In this document: positions 45,501-50,772 of the stretch, piece after piece
Numbering within the stretch: the first letter of the stretch is position 1
Layout: each line of letters starts with the position of its first letter
NCBI GenBank assembly: GCA_048213135.1
Contig: PS015319.1
Location: 64,701 to 115,472 of the forward strand
Length of the DNA: 50,772 nt
Source of the DNA: Reclinomonas americana ATCC 50394
Taxonomy: Eukaryota; Jakobida; Jakobea; Jakobida
Direction of reading: 5' to 3'
Notes under the pieces: generated by a model
The model's input: the letters and a program-made list of their open reading frames with translations, nothing else
What the model was told of the DNA's origin: nothing
Databases searched by the model: none
Position numbers and translations under genes: made by a program

Positions 45501-48500
45501 GTGGGGCTCGTAAACATGCTCTGCTTCAGAAGCAGCGCAGCATCGGCCGGATTAGCAAAGTTGAACTGAGGTTTCAGCAAGCTCGCCATGTCCACAGTGA
45601 ACTGCGTGAGATGTGAGGACGCGCAGCGCACACGGGTGACCTGCAGCGTTGGTGTCACACAGTATGTCAGTCGCCATCAAGCAAGAACCATCGACAACAC
45701 CACCACACGAGTCACAAACCGTCGGCAACACGCCCGGTTTCATCGCATTGACAAAGAGCAGAGTTTGCACGCCAGATGTCGAATACGCCTTGGCGGCGGT
45801 ATCCCAGTACACGCACAGCGGCAGCTGTGTCGAGTTCACTTGCACGACAGACGGCGCGGACGTGGTTTGGTTGAACGAAGCTGCCAGTAGCGTTTCATCT
45901 GCGACCATACAAGCAATGTCAGGGAGGCGCAAGCCGGGGACAACTTGAATGCACGCTGCCACCACACTCACCAACGCTGCTGCAGTTCATGAACGCACAT
46001 GCGGCTGCCTTGCTCAGCACCGCACTGTAGTTGGCCACCACCGTCTGCCACTCGTTGACATCCATCACCACTGGCTCCTGCAGCTGACTGACGCTGACCT
46101 CCGAGGTGCCACGCTGCACGTGGAGATATCCCTACGGTCATTCTCGGCTAGGGAAGAGAGAGGGCGAGAAAGCGTACCTGCACCGAGTACGACCGACAGG
46201 AACGACCGGTGCTGACAGAAAGCGCCGTGTAGTTGGTGCCAGTGGCACTCGGGCATCCGTTGTAATCAATCTAGCCACGGCACAGTGAGCAGGCGACAAC
46301 ATCTCCCGCATGCATTCACCACAATGCGCACCTGCACAAACGCGCTGACTTCGCTGCTCGCTCCTGTAATTGACTGTACAAGAGACGACGGCAGCATCAC
46401 CACCGTGCTATTGCTGGCAGTGGTGTTTTGAGCGGCGCATCCAGACGCTGCAACATGAATCCAGTTAGCAGCGCATCCAACTCCATACGCGCCACACAAA
46501 TCACGTCACAAACCACACGAGGCAATGTTGGTGGCGGTCGACGTGGACGACATGTCGTGCGCTCGATATTCAAACGAGGAAGTGCTCATCTCAATCAAGC
46601 CAGTCGATGATGACTGCGAACACGAATGAGACCAGTACAACTACTGGCAATAATTTGCACACACACATAACGCAACAGCAAGTGCCGGTGCTGCGACGGC
46701 CTGCAGCGCTGAGACCATGCGCTGTCGAATCGTGTCATCGCTCGCCTGCATAGCACGCGTGTCGAATGACACACTTCGCGCGCTCGTGCCACTCGTTGAT
46801 GTCGAGTTTGTGCTTGAGGTGATGCCCACCATCAGTGTGGACGCCACCGACAGCAGCGATTTGAGATCACTGACTCCGGCCTTGCCAGTGGCAGCTGCCG
46901 ACAGCACGGCAGTGGCGAGATTCTCGCGGGCCGAACTGAGAGTGGCTGTGTCGATGGACGACGAGCCAGTGGAGAGAACCGATGCCAGTGTGCCGCACAC
47001 CGAGAAGACAGCATCCGGTGACAGAAGGCCCGACGACACCGCATCACCAGCATTGACCAGTGCACTCGAGAAGGTGCCGATGTTCGAAACCACTGTGTGG
47101 CAGCAGTGAGTTTGCACGCAGCGACAACGCGTCCCATTGAACGCGAAAGCAGAAACAAACGCAACGCTGCGTCGTGTCCATGACTGCTCCGCCACTGGTG
47201 GATGCCACCGACACAAGAGTCAGAACCGAGCCCACTTGCTTGGCGGCACGTGCCGAGCTCTGCAGCCACAGCAATAGTGAGCACTGTGCAGGTCACGTGA
47301 AAGGGAGAGAGACTCCCAACGCAACGTCGGTGAGCGATGCAGCATCACGCAACGCGTCCAGAGCAGCTCCGGCGGCAGCATCCACAAGACCAGATGTGGG
47401 CGCCACCACGCTCACCGTGGTACTTTGCGTGACACTGCACATGCATGCATCACAGCAGCTTGGTGAGCAACTCTTCTCGTCACACCAGCTGTCATCCTCC
47501 TGCACGTACCGATGACTGTACTTGTCGGCCACAGTCACACCCACTGTAATGGTGCCGACGGGCAACTTGGTGCTGGTGGACGACGTCGGCCCATCCGCGC
47601 TCGTCAATGGAATTGTGTTGGAGGTGAGCGGATCAAGGTAGTAGAATGAAACCGACACAGCGCCATCCGTGTCAATGCAGTTGGTGGCCGTCAGCACAAA
47701 TGTGGTGTTGAAAGCGACTCCGGATGACGGCTCGACAGTGAACTTCTCCACCGTCGGTGCGCCATTCACAATGGTGCTCCGTCGGCCGGCCACTGCACGG
47801 AGTAGTGCGCGTGAGGAAAGGCACACACCGACAACCCTTAGCAACTTCATCCACCCCCACCTGTGCCTCGAGTGGGGTGCGACACCCGCACCTCCACCGC
47901 AAATAATGTGCCAGCAGCCAGTGCGGTTGCCGGCACGACCAGCTCACTCTGAGTGGTGACCACCGAGTCTGGCAGCACAAAGTACTTGACTCGCGCGTCC
48001 CCAGTCCTGCATCAGAACCGTGATGAGCAATAATCAATGAAGAATAAAAGACGGGTATTCGAAACTCCTTGTAGATCACCACCCAAGAATACGTCAGCGA
48101 TGACAGTTCGGATGTGTCAATGCCTCTCGCACTGGCCTTTGCGGTAAGAGATGTTCCCAAGTTCCACCTCTCGTCGGTGAATGCCTGGCCGTGCAAGTGC
48201 AGTCAGCGCCTCTCAACACAGAACCAAAGAGGCAACTCATTTCTGCTCCACGGAACTCGTACGGCGACGGTCATGCCGTTGCCGGTGCCTTCCACAGTGT
48301 CGACAGTCAGTTGCGAAACTGTGGTCATCAAGCACATGCCTGTGCTCCATGGACTCGCGCCCTTGCTGTTTGTCACCAGTACTTGCACAAAGTACATCTG
48401 TGCCGACTCAGGAGTTAGTCACAAGGAACAACAGAAGCGAGAACACAACACACACATACCGACTCCGGCTCCAGGATAGAGATGGTCATATTCTGTGCGA

Positions 48501-50772
48501 CTTGGTTGACAGTCCCCAGATACGCCTGCTGCACATCGACTTTTGGACTGCCAGTGACAGATGTTGGGCACTCTGGCATGGTGGTCTTGGCCCCGACAAG
48601 GAAAGCTTGTGCGCGCATACGAAGAATGGGCAGGCCGCCGGTTTGCGTCGGGGGTCTGACAGTCAGCGTGGCCGAGCTGAATTTCACCTCAGCAGCAACT
48701 GGTGCCGGTGGTTGCCACGGCTTACTGGCTGTATATAAAGAGATCGGTGAGCGACAGGCATGAATTACAGAGGACCGATCGGAAATAAACACGCACTTCC
48801 GCTGGTGATGGCCTCTGTGAGCGGAGAGAATGGGCCGACGCCGTGACTATTGCCGCCGCGGATGGCGAACTGATATCGCGTTACCGGCACAAGGTCATGC
48901 ACCACTGCTTCAGTGCCAGTCGCCATGACGGTCCATCTGCTGCTCGGAGTGTCCACGGGCACCACGTCGACGGCCACATTTTCCACCACGGCATGCGGGG
49001 ACAGCGGTGGAAGTGTGGCCATGCGCACGGTGGCCGTTGTCTCGTTAATCGACACCGTGGGTGGCAACGGAGCAGCCGGCAAGTGCACTGCGTCAAGAAA
49101 TGATGAATAAAATGAAGGAATCAAGCAGGAGACATGCTCAGCGCGCAACAATGACTGTCGACCAGATGTGCTGTTGGCGACCAAGGACTTGAACCAATCT
49201 TGTTGTGTGCAATTACACGAGCCTCATACTCGGTGTACTGGTCGAGACCAGGCACTACCGCCGGTGAAGATGCGACGTTGAAAGACACGTCGGCGACAGC
49301 ACCAGCGGCCAACGATACCGGCGAATACAGTTCCACCGTGTACGACGTTACCGGACAGCAGAAATGCACCATCGAGAGTGCGAAGGCTACCGTCACCGAG
49401 GTTTCGCTTCTCGTACCGACAGCACTCGGCACTCCGGGATGAGTGGGTATTGGAGTGACTGTGCACACGTGCCAGCAAAGAGTCAACATATGCGACACCC
49501 GCAATTGCGCGGATCATCGCACGCGCACGGACGCAACTCTCATACAACTCGAACTCAGTCGCCACTAGTCCGCCGTCATTGTCGCTACCGCTGATTATGA
49601 TCGACCGAGTTGGACCGTGCAGCCCGTCGATTGCCGAGCGCAGCTGATTGCCATTGGCGATGGTGAAGAGCGCACTGTCGGCGCCTCCAGTAATGGAGAA
49701 CGAAGGCGTGTCACAGCAATTGGCATCGACCAGCGTCAACTCGCCGATCAGGTCTCCTGCGGCCACCGGAACGGGAATCTCCAAGGACGACAGCAGGACA
49801 GCCGTGGGAGCCACACGAGCTGCAAGAGACGCCGCTCAGTATCTGTCAGAAGAACGAGCGCGAGGAACACCACCAGCACGTACCCTCTGTTACAACGAGT
49901 GGCTGTGTGAACGACAGCATGGTCGAGTCCGTGACACGCACGCTGACTTGCAGGTTGATTCCCTTTTGTCCAGCATTGACCAAGGCCAATTGCTGACCGT
50001 TGAGAATGGTAAAGAGCGCCTGGTCGGTGCCACCCACTATCGCGAACGTGTACTGCTCGCCAGTGTTGGCGTCGACTGCGCTCAGCACGCCGACTACAGC
50101 GTTGGCGGTGGTAGTCGGCGGCACATACGTGTGCGACGACAGAGTAACACCAGTGGGCGCCACAGAGGCTGCACACATACGCAAAAGAAGAGAGAGCGAG
50201 GAACAACGGGAAGAACTGTTCAGCCATTTCCGCTCACCCCAACAAGAGGGTCAATATCGAGATCACAGTCGACTGCCTCACCTTCATCAATCAACAATGT
50301 CTGATCGAATGTGCCACCGCTGCCGTCATTGGTGCGTACAATCACCTCCAAGTTGCGTCCCTGCACGCCACTCGCCGTGACCAGCAGACTCGACCCACCG
50401 ATGCCGAACTTGCTCGCATCGTGACCACCCACAACCTGATACACAAACGACTGGCAGCAGTTGTTGTCCACAGTCGTCAGCGTGCCCACCACTTGATTCG
50501 CCGGTCCCAGCGGTACATATGTCGCACTCGACACATGAACGGCCGTCGGGGGCACATTGGCTGTGCAGCAAAGAGCACCCAAGTGAGACACACAACGTAA
50601 TTCACAGCATGCATTTCACAATACCTTCATCGATTGTAAACGTATTGTCAAACGACAGCGAACCGTCGCCACTATCCGTTGACCGTACAGTCACCACGAG
50701 CCCGTTACCGACAGTGCCAGCCGCGGTGATACGCAGTTGACTGCCAGCGATGTTGAACAGGGCCGCATTCGC
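39518..50772 (-). CDS. polycystin-1-like receptor: cadherin-FN3-REJ-GPS-TM (5' truncated)
   Basis: Very large minus-strand gene, open at the window edge, with many exons of 150-400 bases. From N to C: four cadherin-like repeats (50772-50631 partial, 50561-50272, 50170-49887, 49820-49540), each with APT.V.LSS..VP....VVG.L..VD and later V.V...D; three fibronectin III domains (49460-49155, 49087-48800, 48730-48210; Y.F.I...N..G.GPFSP type); a REJ domain (48190-47500; VEPSSGVAFNTTFVLTA, LPVGTITVGVTVADKY); an Ala/Ser-rich helical region (47400-46680); and a GPS motif (LCVYWDTAAKAYSTSGV near 45770-45820, then VRCASSHLTQFTVDM near 45590-45640). GPS sites self-cleave at HL/T. A first membrane span follows (45505-45435), then a coiled-coil loop, a second span near 45100 and at least five more (43215-43110, about 43015, 39980-39935, 39863-39767, 39660-39560). 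Cytoplasmic loops are Ser-rich. No PLAT or pore was recognised. Gap 41302-41788 removes part. Two adjacent genes are not excluded. Confidence 0.75.
41302..41788. other. assembly gap inside the polycystin-like gene
   Basis: Run of N between exons encoding LLYLRACK on one side and SVSRTESLIRVMEQFWPVRM on the other. One or more exons, possibly with membrane spans, are missing. Confidence 0.95.
45585..45825 (-). other. GPS autoproteolysis motif
   Basis: CVYWD lies at 45801-45815 and the SSHLTQF block near 45600. They are in adjacent exons; using donor GTTTGT after LPT and acceptor GCTGCAG before VTRVRC restores one frame. Cleavage in this family falls between L and T of HLT, leaving a two-chain receptor. 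Confidence 0.8.

Overview
This window is nuclear DNA from a eukaryotic microbe, most likely a free-living heterotrophic protist. Genes are split by many short GT-AG introns (mostly 60-180 bases). CT/GA and TG microsatellites and degenerate minisatellites are abundant, and the assembly has N gaps at 1822-1841, 12196-12622, 13616-14156, 16374-16681, 19399-20003, 21452-21910, 35899-36056, 38401-38656 and 41302-41788. The genetic code looks standard. A mitochondrial-type ribosomal protein uL13 and a nuclear CcmH point to a respiring mitochondrion that matures cytochrome c by System I (Ccm), a patchy trait among eukaryotes. I cannot name the species.

Layout. 0.4-1.5 kb (minus): a five-exon temptin-like secreted or membrane protein. 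2.6-7.3 kb (plus): an NLR-like STAND protein with a ubiquitin-like N-terminus, a HEPN-like domain, a NACHT ATPase, pentapeptide-like repeats and 14 WD40 repeats; it carries one frameshift. 7.5-11.1 kb (plus): a secreted H-type-lectin-like protein whose 2.2-kb intron is filled by a minisatellite. 11-13.6 kb: simple repeats with no convincing gene. 14.2-16.9 kb (minus): a decayed retroelement with Gag-like, RGG-rich and reverse-transcriptase-like segments. 17-21.4 kb: degenerate tandem repeats, a 154-bp satellite and a cluster of short hairpins. 22.3-30.8 kb (plus): one long coiled-coil and proline-rich protein of unrecognised family with about 20 exons. 30.9-39.4 kb: a compact housekeeping block with prenylcysteine oxidase (plus), a GT34-like Golgi glycosyltransferase (minus), a CPSF6/CFIm68-like cleavage factor (minus), mitochondrial uL13 (plus) and CcmH (plus). 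39.5 kb to the window end (minus): a very large polycystin-1-like receptor with cadherin-like repeats, fibronectin III domains, a REJ domain, a GPS motif and several membrane segments; its 5' end lies outside the window.

Taken together, the temptin, lectin, polycystin-like and NLR-like genes suggest a cell-surface recognition and sensing repertoire; that link is inference from family knowledge. Exon joins were worked out by hand from reading-frame phase and splice sites. They show a recurrent unusual 5' splice site, GTTGCG (or GTTGAG), in at least five independent genes.
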